Below the pieces are notes generated by a model, which was given only the letters and a program-made list of their open reading frames with translations, was not told the origin of the DNA and searched no databases. Positions 26,801 through 34,945 of a DNA stretch of 64,000 nt are shown here, one piece after another; position 1 is the stretch's first letter, and every line of letters starts with the position of its first letter. The DNA is from JBEVJC01 sp040510375. Its GTDB lineage: Bacteria; Bacteroidota; Bacteroidia; Chitinophagales; Chitinophagaceae. A program made the translations under genes and the position numbers. Location of the stretch: assembly GCA_040510375.1 (NCBI GenBank), contig JBEVJC010000034.1:1-64000 (forward strand), in the 5' to 3' direction.

Positions 26801-26994
26801 CAAGTGGTGGTTCGGCACTGGGCAACCGTTCAATAGGAACCGGGGCACTCGGCGGAATGTTTACGGGAGTAGTGCTGGGGATCTTTATTATCCCGGTACT
26901 CTTCATCATCTTCCAGTACCTGCATGAAAAAGCATATTCTAAAAAACCGGTAAAAGGCAAAACGTTGATCAATCCAACGCCGGCCCATACCTAA
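23815..26994 (+). CDS. RND multidrug efflux pump, HAE1 family
   Basis: A 1059-residue AcrB-like proton antiporter with twelve predicted helices and two large periplasmic loops. TM1 is preceded by MLKRFIERPVLSTVISILLVLLGVLSLFKLPVTLFPDIAPPTVQV, the classical start. The proton-relay residues are present: the DD pair in GIVVDDAIVVVEAV (TM4) and the Lys in GLLAKNAILIIEYA (TM10). Other family marks are YPGANAEVVARAVATPIEEAINGVENMTYM and GFIPTEDQGF. It exports drugs, detergents or metabolites from the inner membrane and periplasm. Controlled with its partners by the upstream TetR protein, by inference. Confidence 0.98.
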   Translation: MLKRFIERPVLSTVISILLVLLGVLSLFKLPVTLFPDIAPPTVQVTATYPGANAEVVARAVATPIEEAINGVENMTYMTSTASNDGTLAINVYFKLGTNPDLAAVNVQNRVSKATSQIPQEVVQAGISTQKQQNSMIMVPLIYSTDTTYDETFLQNYAKINIIPEIQRVAGVGQAQVFGAKDYSMRIWLKPDRLTAYHLGVNEVLNAIHEQNIEAAPGRFGQGSTASFEYILKYKGKLSNNTDYENIILSSTDDGSVVRLRDVARVEFGSFSYSANTLILGKPGIGIAIFQTAGSNANDILTAVDAVMKKAKTEFPSGVDYFNMYNAKEFLDSSISQVLHTLVEAFILVFIVVFIFLQDFRSTLIPAIAVPVAILGTFFFMNLFGFTINLLTLFALVLAIGIVVDDAIVVVEAVHSKMERTRLNARQATIQSMNEISGAIVSITLVMTAVFVPVGFMQGPAGVFYKQFAFTLAIAILISAVNALTLSPALSALFLRNPHDTETNEDGTKKKKTFSKRFFTAFNAGFNATTKKYGHSLQFLFRRKWIAIGGLVIVSLTTFFLMQRTPTGFIPTEDQGFILYSVNLPPGASLDRTETVARKMDSIVKTVEAVERRGAVVGLNIVANSNSSAYATGFIRMKPQDKRGKVKDINAVMALLNQKFAAIKEASIFTFIFPTVQGFGNTSGFEFLVQDRTGGPLDKLGATAQGFIGELMKRKEIAYAFTTFNTANPQYMLDVNEEKAKQLGLSVSELMQTLQVYYGSSFASDFNRFGKFYRVIVQADAAYRAEESSLNNIFVKNSTGEMVPANAVVSLKRVYGPETVTRNNLFNAVTINGLPKPGYSSGDAIKAIEEVAANYLPRGYAYEFSGMTREETSTGSETTLIFLLSLLFVYFLLAAQYESYILPFAVILSIPTGILGVFAFITLTGIDNNIYVQVGLIMLVGLLAKNAILIIEYAVQRRRAGKSLAASAIEAAKLRLRPILMTSFAFIVGLLPLTWASGGSALGNRSIGTGALGGMFTGVVLGIFIIPVLFIIFQYLHEKAYSKKPVKGKTLINPTPAHT

Positions 26995-27134
26995 AACTGA
27001 TGACATGAAAACAGAAAAAAATAAATCCTGCAAAGGTTCCCGTAATGTTTTTTCCAGGATACTCTGTTATTTCCGTTCAGCAAAAGAGCCGAAGTTTATC
27101 GGACTCGCTGACTAAGTAAAAAATATAAATAAAG

Positions 27135-28553
27135 ATGAAATCGTTTCTAAATATATCCGCACTGGCTCTTTCCCTGGTGATCACGTTGTCGGCTTGTAAA
27201 ACAGCAAAGGAGTACCAGCGTCCGGAAATAGTATTGCAGCCGGAATTTGATTCCACTGCAACAGGTACGGATACTACAAGTATTGCGGAGTTGCCCTGGT
27301 CGGCCTTTTTCGCCGACTCTTCCTTAAACCGTTTGATAACACGCGGTCTTGAGTATAACCACGATCTGCTGATCGCCATGAAACGGATCGATATAGCCGG
27401 CCAGCAATTAAAGCAGGCAAAGCTGTTGAACCTTCCATCGGTAAACCTGCAGGTAAGTGGTCAGATCAACCGCCCTTCTGATAACAGCCTGAATGGACTG
27501 AGTACGCAAAGCTTTTTAAATAAAAGCCATGTTGAGAATTATTCGGCCCTGGCTGGTATTTCATGGGAAGCAGATATCTGGGGCAAACTCCGTGCAAGGA
27601 AGGAAGTGGCATTGCTGAGTTACCTGCAAACCACCGAAGCAGCCAAGGCTATCCAGACCGAACTGGTTGCCGGTATTGCCCAGGGTTTTTATAACCTGCT
27701 CATGCTCGACAAACAACTGATGATAGCAAGGCGCAATCTGGAACTGAACGACAGTTTCCTTACTGCAACCCGGTTATTAAAAGATGCGGGTAATGTGACC
27801 TTACTTGCAGTGCAGCAGGCCGAATCACAAAAGCAGACAACTGCCTTACTCGTGCCGGCGCTGGAACAGGATATTATCATCCAGGAAAATGCACTACAAC
27901 TTCTGACCGGGCAGGTACCCGGTCCGGTAGAAAGGATGATTACCCTTACACAGTTAACCATACCGGCAGACCTGCCAACTGGTTTACCTATTGCGATGGT
28001 AGCGCGCAGGCCGGATGTGCGTACGGAAGAACTGGCGTTAAAAGTAGCGAACCAACGGGTGGGCATTGCACAGGCAAGTATGTACCCTTCGCTGAACATC
28101 ACGGCAGCTGCGGGTCTTGAGGCATTCAAAGCCAGCAACTGGTTTAATATTCCCGGTTCATTATTCGGGCTTGCAACCGGATCTGTTTTACAGCCTGTTT
28201 TCCAGAAGCGCGAACTGAGAACTCAATATGAAGTTTCCAAACTGGAACGCGACCAGGCAGTAATCAGGTTCAGGCAATCGGTGCTCACGGCCGGAACCGA
28301 AGTGGCGAATGCCCTTACAGAAACAGAAAAGTTGAAAGAGCAACAGGAGCTGGCCGTATTGCAGACCAATACACTGAAGACAGCCGTATTTAATTCACAG
28401 GAACTTTTTAAAAGTGATATGGCCAATTACCTGGAAGTGATCACTGCGCAAACCAATGCCTTGCAGGCAGAGTTAAATCTTGCATCGATCCAGCGCAGCC
28501 GTCTTGGAGCAATGGTTGAATTATACCGGGCACTAGGAGGTGGTTGGAAATAA
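27135..28553 (+). CDS. RND efflux outer-membrane factor (TolC/NodT-like), lipoprotein
   Basis: A 472-residue protein with lipobox ITLSAC (Cys21), so it is acylated. Typical NodT-family features are WSAFFADSSLNRLITRGLEYNHDLLIAMKRI, SWEADIWGKLRARKE and a second repeat LPIAMVARRPDVRTEELALKVANQRVGIAQASMYPSLNITAAAG, giving the two structural repeats that form the outer-membrane barrel and periplasmic tunnel. It completes the tripartite pump. A 140-base spacer separates it from the pump gene; I see no terminator in it. Confidence 0.97.
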   Translation: MKSFLNISALALSLVITLSACKTAKEYQRPEIVLQPEFDSTATGTDTTSIAELPWSAFFADSSLNRLITRGLEYNHDLLIAMKRIDIAGQQLKQAKLLNLPSVNLQVSGQINRPSDNSLNGLSTQSFLNKSHVENYSALAGISWEADIWGKLRARKEVALLSYLQTTEAAKAIQTELVAGIAQGFYNLLMLDKQLMIARRNLELNDSFLTATRLLKDAGNVTLLAVQQAESQKQTTALLVPALEQDIIIQENALQLLTGQVPGPVERMITLTQLTIPADLPTGLPIAMVARRPDVRTEELALKVANQRVGIAQASMYPSLNITAAAGLEAFKASNWFNIPGSLFGLATGSVLQPVFQKRELRTQYEVSKLERDQAVIRFRQSVLTAGTEVANALTETEKLKEQQELAVLQTNTLKTAVFNSQELFKSDMANYLEVITAQTNALQAELNLASIQRSRLGAMVELYRALGGGWK

Positions 28554-28568
28554 AACTATTTTAGAGGC

Positions 28569-29759
28569 ATGAGTTTGCCCCGCCACGCCACCAATACCCT
28601 GCTTGTTTCTCTTATATTCCTGATTTATGGATGTGCTGATGACCAGCCCGTCCGGGAATGGAGCGACGAGGGGGTATTGGTGTATCGGCTCGGTACTGAT
28701 ACTATCGGGTACCAATATTTCAGGATGCAGGGAGATAGCGTTAATATCCGTTCCGTTTATCTTCCCGGTGGATTTACACTGACAGAAACTTCGGGAGAGT
28801 TGCAGGATGATGGTGCGATAAAAAACCTGCAGAGTATTCAGCAGGTAAACGACAGCCTCGGCCATCCAGTACTGTCGCGCCAGTTGCGTATCGGGACTAC
28901 GGCGGGGGTCACATCGGTTGATATCACGGGTGCAGTGGCCGGCGAATACATGTTGCCAAACAATTTGTATGCAGTTAGCAGCGGCGGACCCGTTACCGAT
29001 TACCTGATCCCCTTCTGGCCACGTTATTCATCATTGAAAGATTCCACACTTGGCTTGCAGCAGGCATTTGGAACATCAAGGAGATTCTGGATTCTGAAAA
29101 TAACGGATAACCTGGTGTACGCAGGCAGTGACCTGCTGGGAAAAATAAAAATGAGGGTGGACTCGCTCAACCGATTGGTTTCGGTGGATGCAACAGGATC
29201 GCCACTGCATATCAGGGCGGAGGTTATCCGGGGGATAAATTTTGATTCTTTACTTACAGAACTGCGGTCGCGAAGCGACATACAGAATATGCCGGAACTT
29301 AGTCCGGTTTCAAAAAATATTTATCATTTCGCGGATCTGGACATTGTCCTTAATTATTCAAGGCCTTCAAAGAGGGGACGAAAAATTTTCGGGTCGGTGG
29401 TTTCGTACGAACAAACCTGGCGTCTTGGTGCAAACCGTTCTACAGAAATCACTTTCAGCAATCCGGTTTACTTTAATAACCGGAGACTGGAAAGGGGTCG
29501 CTATTCGCTGTTTGCAGTAATTGCACCTGATGCGGGTATGTTACTGATAAATGATCATCCAGGTATCTGGGGTACCGACCATGAATCGGAATGGGATGGT
29601 CTCCGTATTCCATTTGAGCTGGAGAAACTTGCTGAGCCGCGCGAGCAGATGGAACTGACTATTTTTCCTGCAGGTCATGGCAGGTATTGTCTCAGGATGG
29701 AATGGGATGATCTTCGCGCTTCGGCTTACTTCTCAACAACAGCACCCGATACAGATTAA
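28569..29759 (+). CDS. DUF2911 domain lipoprotein
   Basis: A 396-residue lipoprotein; the lipobox IYGC puts the acylated Cys at residue 22. The C-terminal 150 residues match DUF2911: YSRPSKRGRKIFG, WRLGANRSTEITFSNPVYFNNRRLERGRYSLFAVIA and the closing strands. The N-terminal 220 residues form a separate beta-rich domain of the kind that usually reports on sugar or lipid turnover (short IR-SVYLPGGF, then repeated YxG strands), for which I have no name. It starts 15 bases after the outer-membrane factor stop, so it is probably co-transcribed with the efflux operon; a role in that system is unproven. Confidence 0.85.
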   Translation: MSLPRHATNTLLVSLIFLIYGCADDQPVREWSDEGVLVYRLGTDTIGYQYFRMQGDSVNIRSVYLPGGFTLTETSGELQDDGAIKNLQSIQQVNDSLGHPVLSRQLRIGTTAGVTSVDITGAVAGEYMLPNNLYAVSSGGPVTDYLIPFWPRYSSLKDSTLGLQQAFGTSRRFWILKITDNLVYAGSDLLGKIKMRVDSLNRLVSVDATGSPLHIRAEVIRGINFDSLLTELRSRSDIQNMPELSPVSKNIYHFADLDIVLNYSRPSKRGRKIFGSVVSYEQTWRLGANRSTEITFSNPVYFNNRRLERGRYSLFAVIAPDAGMLLINDHPGIWGTDHESEWDGLRIPFELEKLAEPREQMELTIFPAGHGRYCLRMEWDDLRASAYFSTTAPDTD

Positions 29760-29888
29760 CCGGAAACGAATTTTCCGGGATATAAACTTTTTATCTGAAC
29801 TTAGATCTGCCTTACATTAATCCTGCCCTTCACGATCCTGACACTGCTGGTTAGTACACAAACAACCAGTTAAAGCCTGAATTTATTT

Positions 29889-30479
29889 ATGAAAAAGATC
29901 ATTTTTACCGGACTCATTTTCGGCCTTGTAATCTACATGGTTTCATGTAAGGAGCATGACTCCGCAGGTATCGTAACCGCAATTTCGAACGACAGCCTGC
30001 TTAAACGTGGTGATTACCTGGTGATGGCCATGGGTTGCGATGATTGCCATTCTCCTAAAAAAATGGGACCGAACGGACCAGAAATCGATTTTGAACGGCG
30101 TTTCGCCGGGAGCCCTGCAGGGGAGCAGCTTCCACCTCGTCCAGCTAATGCCGGCCGGGATGGATGGGTTCTTTTTTCGATGGACCAGACTGTAGCGATC
30201 GGTCCCTGGGGGACCAGTTACGCGGCAAATATTTCATCCGACAGCACTGGTGTTGGTGCGTGGAGTGAACTGAACTTCGCCACTGCCATGCGGAAGGGAA
30301 AGTTTAAAGGACTTGAAGGGGCGCGAACATTGGTGCCTCCGATGCCATGGCAGAATTACCGGGACATGTCGGACGAGGATATCAGGGCGATCTATCTTTT
30401 TCTTAAAAACAGCAAGCCCGTTAAAAATATTGTGCCGGCATACGAGCCGCCTTCTGCACCACCGGTAACAGCAAAATAA
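29889..30479 (+). CDS. Exported c-type cytochrome, lipoprotein
   Basis: A 196-residue protein with a hydrophobic leader ending in MVSC (Cys20 as lipid anchor). One heme site, CDDCH at residues 50-54, is present; a Met in VPPMPWQNY is the likely distal ligand. SDEDIRAIYLFLKNSKPVKN is the typical terminal helix of cytochromes that pair with alcohol or aldehyde dehydrogenases. Only one CxxCH is seen, so it is a mono-heme electron carrier facing the periplasm. No dehydrogenase lies next to it, and its redox partner is unknown. Confidence 0.9.
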   Translation: MKKIIFTGLIFGLVIYMVSCKEHDSAGIVTAISNDSLLKRGDYLVMAMGCDDCHSPKKMGPNGPEIDFERRFAGSPAGEQLPPRPANAGRDGWVLFSMDQTVAIGPWGTSYAANISSDSTGVGAWSELNFATAMRKGKFKGLEGARTLVPPMPWQNYRDMSDEDIRAIYLFLKNSKPVKNIVPAYEPPSAPPVTAK

Positions 30480-30545
30480 AAAATATATCCGCAACGTAAT
30501 ATCGGTCTCCGTTTTTTCCCCGGTACATTGATTGTCCCGGTGATC

Positions 30546-30565
30546 TATATTCCTGCAGGAATATA
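30546..30565. repeat. 20-bp perfect palindrome at the patatin stop
   Basis: TATATTCCTGCAGGAATATA is fully self-complementary with no loop, ending immediately before the patatin stop codon. It lies between convergent genes. It may help end both transcripts as a cruciform/hairpin, or bind a dimer. Confidence 0.6.
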
Positions 30566-31993
30566 TTATCTGTTCAATGTTTGTTGCATAATGGCCCGTT
30601 CTCTTTTATAATCGTTCCAGTTAAAACGCAGAAGGAATTCACAAGCAGCTTCGGCGCCGCGCAGGAATAATTCCATTTTTTTATCATCTGTCAGGAAAAA
30701 ATTCAGCGAGTTAAAACCGCGTACATCGATACAGCCTACGCCTGTTGCATAAACCTTATTCTTTTGAAGGAATTGTTTGTCGGAATGATTTTGTAGGGTC
30801 AGCAACATGCGGTTGCAGTAACCGCCAAGGCTCCATGATTCCGCCTTTTTACCTTTATCGCCCGGTGAGGAACCATCAAGGTCAATCCCCAACACTGGCA
30901 GTCGCGGTACTTCAACAGAAGGGTTGTAAAAGATATCCATCGGGAAATTACTCAGCATTCCCCCGTCAACAAAGCGGGCGATGGAGGGCGGGTCATCTTC
31001 ATTAAATCTTTTTTTCCACGCATTTTTTATTTCGGGGGTGGTACAGGGAATGTCTTTTATAAGATAAGACTCAAAAAATAAAGGGATGGCCATTGAAGCC
31101 CGTACGAAGCCCGCCGGATCAAGCGTGAGATCATCACCTGGCCGGCGGAAAAGGTCGCACATTTCAGGCAGCTCCACTTTATTACGGCTTGAAAGTTCAC
31201 TGGTGATAAATGTTACAGAGCCTTCAAGTCCGGTCAGTCCGGAGGGATGTTCATACCTCATCTTCATGCCCGGTACTTTCGCAGTTGCTTTTTCATTCAG
31301 GTCGCGAACGGTTTTCACCCCGTTTTCACCAAACCGTTCCTTTATCCATTCATAAAACCTGTCGCCCTTATTTATTCCGTAACCCGCATTCTTTAATTTT
31401 TTCAATAGTCGCGAAGCAAAACGGACCGACAGGAAAATTACGATTGCGGTGAAAATGGTGAGGCCGATGGCCACCCAGGCCCAGACCATCAACATATCGC
31501 TTTTATGCCGGTTGGCGAGTAATATAAAATCAGCCAGGATCAGGAACATAATCCCGGTTACCAAACCAATCAGCCATTTTTTTGAACGTTGTACGAAGGA
31601 GGTATCAGTGATAAAGGAACGAATAAGCCGGCGTGCAAATGGATGTCCGTCTACCAGTGAAAAGAAATCGAGTTTGCAGACTGCATCGAGTACCCTGACC
31701 GACTTCGCTTCCTGTTTGGTTCCTGTTACAGTCATCAGTGCTGTATTGATGGCACCGGCACTGGTCCCCGCCTGCCGGATAAAACGGATACCCATCCTTT
31801 CCAGGATAAAAGTATAACCAACAAGTGCTACACCAAGAACGCCACCTCCTTTCTGGACCAGGTGGGCATACTGGTTACCCTGTTCGTCGATTACGTCGGA
31901 GATGATGAGGGGTTGTTCTTTTGTGAAACGGGAATCGAGCCGGTTCTCCACGGCTTTTAGCCGGGGGTGGTCCAGGAAGTCGGAAAGTTGCAT
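30566..31993 (-). CDS. Patatin-like phospholipase with an internal membrane hairpin
   Basis: A 475-residue protein. The patatin catalytic set is present: oxyanion loop KGGGVLGVAL (48-57), nucleophile Ser78 in GTSAG, and the catalytic Asp343 in VDGGMLSNFP. Between them, two strong hydrophobic helices (about 141-161 and 167-190) split the domain, so the enzyme should be anchored in the inner membrane with both catalytic parts on the same, presumably cytoplasmic, side. Patatins hydrolyse phospholipids or lysophospholipids. It is divergent from the two-component pair at 32155, across a palindromic spacer. Confidence 0.93.
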   Translation of the reverse strand: MQLSDFLDHPRLKAVENRLDSRFTKEQPLIISDVIDEQGNQYAHLVQKGGGVLGVALVGYTFILERMGIRFIRQAGTSAGAINTALMTVTGTKQEAKSVRVLDAVCKLDFFSLVDGHPFARRLIRSFITDTSFVQRSKKWLIGLVTGIMFLILADFILLANRHKSDMLMVWAWVAIGLTIFTAIVIFLSVRFASRLLKKLKNAGYGINKGDRFYEWIKERFGENGVKTVRDLNEKATAKVPGMKMRYEHPSGLTGLEGSVTFITSELSSRNKVELPEMCDLFRRPGDDLTLDPAGFVRASMAIPLFFESYLIKDIPCTTPEIKNAWKKRFNEDDPPSIARFVDGGMLSNFPMDIFYNPSVEVPRLPVLGIDLDGSSPGDKGKKAESWSLGGYCNRMLLTLQNHSDKQFLQKNKVYATGVGCIDVRGFNSLNFFLTDDKKMELFLRGAEAACEFLLRFNWNDYKRERAIMQQTLNR

Positions 31994-32043
31994 GGGAAAA
32001 GGTTTATATGTCTAATTTCTAATCTTTCATTGATATTTCCGAC

Positions 32044-32063
32044 AATTTTTTACGTAAAAATTT
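32044..32063. promoter_or_regulatory. Palindrome between divergent patatin and OmpR-type regulator genes
   Basis: A perfect 14-bp palindrome TTTTTACGTAAAAA (32047-32060) extends to 18 of 20 matched positions. Being centred in the divergent spacer, it may let one regulator control both genes. Confidence 0.35.
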
Positions 32064-32154
32064 ATTAGTCTATCATATCTTAGGGTAATACAGGAAACAG
32101 GTTTGCCATAATCCGGACCACCTGTTTTTGAATCGTACAGAAAACCAGACTAAC

Positions 32155-32832
32155 ATGCATATCTTATTAATTGAGGATGAACCCAGTGTTGCCGCAATGA
32201 TTACCAAGGGGCTTTCGGAAGAAGGCCATGATGTGGTGGTAGCGCCGGATGGAAGGATCGGGCTTGAAATGGCAAGGGGTAGCAAATACGACCTGATGGT
32301 CCTTGATGTAATGTTGCCCGGACTGAACGGCATAGAATTATGCAGGCAACTCAGGCAACAAAAAGACCAGACCCCGGTGCTGATGCTAACCGCCCTTTCT
32401 TCAACAGAGAACATTGTAGCCGGACTCGATGCGGGTGCGGATGACTACATGAGTAAACCATTTAAATTCCGGGAGCTGATTGCAAGAATCCATTCTTTGT
32501 CGCGCCGGAGTTCGGGTAAGGAAGTACAGGAAATCCTGGTACTGGGTGACCTGGCAATGAATCTTCATTCGCGCACAGTACAAAGGGGCGGCGTTGATAT
32601 CTCACTCACTTCAACTGAATACCGCCTGCTGAAGTATATGCTTACGAACAAGGGATGCGTGATGTCGCGTATTGATATGCTGGAGAATGTGTGGGGTACA
32701 GATTTCAATATGGGAACCAATGTAGTTGATGTGTATGTAAATTACCTAAGGAAAAAGATAGATAAGCAGGGACCCGTCAAGCTCATCCAGACTGTGATTG
32801 GTATGGGTTATATTCTAAAGGCACCCGCATGA
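32155..32832 (+). CDS. OmpR/PhoB-type response regulator
   Basis: About 225 residues from the ATG at 32155; the nine codons before it start at a TTG. The receiver (1-118) has MHILLIEDEP, Asp51 in LVLDVMLPG, Thr79 and Lys101 in YMSKPFKFRE. The winged-helix output domain (about 128-222) shows SLTSTEYRLLKYMLTNKGCVMSRIDMLENVWG and VDVYVNYLRKKID. It overlaps the next kinase gene by 4 bases (ATGA), so the two are translationally coupled partners. Target genes are unknown; the divergent patatin is one candidate. Confidence 0.97.
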   Translation: MHILLIEDEPSVAAMITKGLSEEGHDVVVAPDGRIGLEMARGSKYDLMVLDVMLPGLNGIELCRQLRQQKDQTPVLMLTALSSTENIVAGLDAGADDYMSKPFKFRELIARIHSLSRRSSGKEVQEILVLGDLAMNLHSRTVQRGGVDISLTSTEYRLLKYMLTNKGCVMSRIDMLENVWGTDFNMGTNVVDVYVNYLRKKIDKQGPVKLIQTVIGMGYILKAPA

Positions 32833-34193
32833 AGATTTCGACGCAGACTGCCCTGCTGTTTACCGGCCTGGCAGCAACAGTGATCCTGTTGCTTAATGGA
32901 GTGATTTATTATTTTGCCGATAAGGATTCGGCAAATGATTTCAGGAAGAGGCTGGAGCTCCGGGCGGTGGTTACTTCCAAGATCAACTTTGCAACAGATA
33001 CCAGTTCCTCCGCAACATATAATGAACTTCGCGAGCAGTATCTGGAAATGCTTCCCGACGAAAAGGAATATATCCTGCGGGTAGATTCCGTTACGGGGAA
33101 GATCAGCGGGGCAATTGGTCTCAGCCTGCCGGCAAGTTATTACGCAAGTATATTGAAGGATTCCAATACCGTGTTCCGGCACGATGGTAAAATTTATTAT
33201 GCCGGCCGTCACTACAGGTACAACAATAATGAATACATCATTATTATTTCTGCAGTTAATATCTACGGCATTGAGGGGATGGATCATTTGAAGAAAATTT
33301 TATTGTTTGCATTTATAGGGAAGGTGTTGCTGGTGTTTATGGTAAGTATTTTCTTTTCACGGAGGGCATTCAAACCATTCCGGGATATCATCAGCAGGGT
33401 AAATAGTATTGGAGCTGATAACATGTCCCTCCGGTTAGGTGAGAAGGGCGGGAAGGATGAAATAGCCTCGCTGGCAAAGACTTTTAACGGTATGCTTGAC
33501 CGTTTACAGACATCGTTTGAAATCCAGAATAATTTTGTGAGTAATGCATCACATGAATTAAAAACACCACTGACCACCGTGATCGGTGAAGCGGAGATCG
33601 CCCTTTCGAAAGAAAGGACGGCAGCGGAATACGAACAATCACTCAGGGTGATCCTGAAAGAAGCAGAGAAACTGGAGGCACTCACCGCTGCCTTATTGGG
33701 TCTGGCGCAATCAGGTTTCGACAAAAGCCAGCAGCAGCTGGAGCCCGTCAGGCTGGATGAGTTGTTATGGGATATCAAAAATACGATCAACAGGATAGAT
33801 CCGCAAAGCAGCATCCGGTTGATTATGTCTGATCTGCCGGCTGACAGAGATAGTTTGGGAATTAATGGGAACTACCAGTTACTGAAACTGGCCCTCAGTA
33901 ATATCATACTTAATGCCTGTAAATATTCCGATAACAAGGATGTAATGGTTCGCCTGCAAGTATCCGAAGGTGAAGCCGTCATCGAAATTACCGATAATGG
34001 AATCGGAATCCCTGAGGAAGATCTCAAACATATATTCGTACCATTTTTCCGCGCATCCAATACAGCGCCGTTCAAAGGGTATGGGGTCGGACTACCGCTT
34101 TCCATGAATATCATCCGGCAACACAAGGGTTCTATCAGGGTGATATCGGTTGAAGGTAAGGGTACGACCGTAACGGTGGTGCTGCCTGTCTGA
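32829..34193 (+). CDS. HAMP sensor histidine kinase
   Basis: A 454-residue kinase. Two membrane helices (about 7-28 and 155-178) bracket a periplasmic sensor of some 125 residues. The HAMP domain (about 178-232) is followed by the HisKA site His242 in NASHELKTPLTTVIGEAEIAL and an ATPase domain with NIILNACKYS, ITDNGIGIPEEDL and GYGVGLPLSMNII. It belongs to the CusS/QseC-like group that often senses metals or envelope stress; the signal here is unknown. Translationally coupled to the regulator at 32155. Confidence 0.97.
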   Translation: MKISTQTALLFTGLAATVILLLNGVIYYFADKDSANDFRKRLELRAVVTSKINFATDTSSSATYNELREQYLEMLPDEKEYILRVDSVTGKISGAIGLSLPASYYASILKDSNTVFRHDGKIYYAGRHYRYNNNEYIIIISAVNIYGIEGMDHLKKILLFAFIGKVLLVFMVSIFFSRRAFKPFRDIISRVNSIGADNMSLRLGEKGGKDEIASLAKTFNGMLDRLQTSFEIQNNFVSNASHELKTPLTTVIGEAEIALSKERTAAEYEQSLRVILKEAEKLEALTAALLGLAQSGFDKSQQQLEPVRLDELLWDIKNTINRIDPQSSIRLIMSDLPADRDSLGINGNYQLLKLALSNIILNACKYSDNKDVMVRLQVSEGEAVIEITDNGIGIPEEDLKHIFVPFFRASNTAPFKGYGVGLPLSMNIIRQHKGSIRVISVEGKGTTVTVVLPV

Positions 34194-34247
34194 TAAACGG
34201 TTCATCAGGACATACTTTACCGGACGCACTGTGTCAATCAGTGTTCC

Positions 34248-34280
34248 ATTTCAGGACAGCATTCGATTTCAGGACAGCAT
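34248..34280. repeat. 18-bp tandem duplication over the stop codon of the DsbA-like gene
   Basis: The sequence ATTTCAGGACAGCAT occurs at 34248-34262 and again at 34266-34280, an exact 15-base match with a period of 18. Read on the minus strand, it repeats Met-Leu-Ser-stop, so the second copy lies just after the true stop. It looks like a recent slippage duplication. Confidence 0.8.
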
Positions 34281-34796
34281 ACCTTTATCACGCATATAGA
34301 TCAGCATCCGGTCGGCTTCCCACCCCAGGTTATATTTCTCGCCATTGATAAAAAACGTAGGTGTTGCGTTTACTCCACTGCGTATACCACTTTCAAAATC
34401 TGAATCAACCCTTTCCGCCAGTTGTTCACTGGCAAGATCGGTCGCGAATTGTTCCATGTCGAGATCAAGTGACGCAGCCACTTCCAGTAACATCTCACGG
34501 CTTAGTTCATCCTGGTTTTCAAAAATCAGGTCGTGCATTTCCCAGAACATCCCCTGAAGTGCAGCGGCTTCCGCGGCGATAGCAGCGATGACCGCTTCGG
34601 GGTGGATTTTTGCAAGCGGGAAATTGCGGAATACAAACTTGAGGTTTCCGTTTAATTCCGATTCCAGGTTTACAACCACGAGGAAGGCACGTGCGCAATG
34701 TGGACATTGATAGTCGCCGTATTTAACCAGTTCGATGAAGGCATCAGGATTACCCTGGATGTGATCACGTGAAGATATGCCTGGACGAAGAGCCAT
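34269..34796 (-). CDS. DsbA-family thiol-disulfide protein without signal peptide
   Basis: A 175-residue thioredoxin-fold protein. The active site is CPHC (31-34) within YGDYQCPHCARAF, with the DsbA helical insertion and a cis-Pro loop NATPTFFING. The C-terminal part DADLASEQLAERVDSDFESG fits DsbA-like/FrnE-type proteins. There is no signal peptide (MALRPGISSRDHI), so it probably works in the cytoplasm, perhaps in redox stress or disulfide isomerisation, rather than in secreted-protein folding. It has no partner oxidase such as DsbB nearby. The sulfite-oxidase-fold gene at 34946 is upstream on the same strand, 149 bases away. Confidence 0.9.
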   Translation of the reverse strand: MALRPGISSRDHIQGNPDAFIELVKYGDYQCPHCARAFLVVVNLESELNGNLKFVFRNFPLAKIHPEAVIAAIAAEAAALQGMFWEMHDLIFENQDELSREMLLEVAASLDLDMEQFATDLASEQLAERVDSDFESGIRSGVNATPTFFINGEKYNLGWEADRMLIYMRDKGMLS

Positions 34797-34945
34797 ATAA
34801 ATGAGTTTCTACAAATATCCAATGTTCTCCCTTTCAAACCAGCCAATATTTGCGGGACTAATTTGTAATAAAGGCATTCTTTTAAAAACTTCAAGTAAAT
34901 GCCGGATTTATACAATTGGATGGTTCATCCATGCACGGAACAGTG

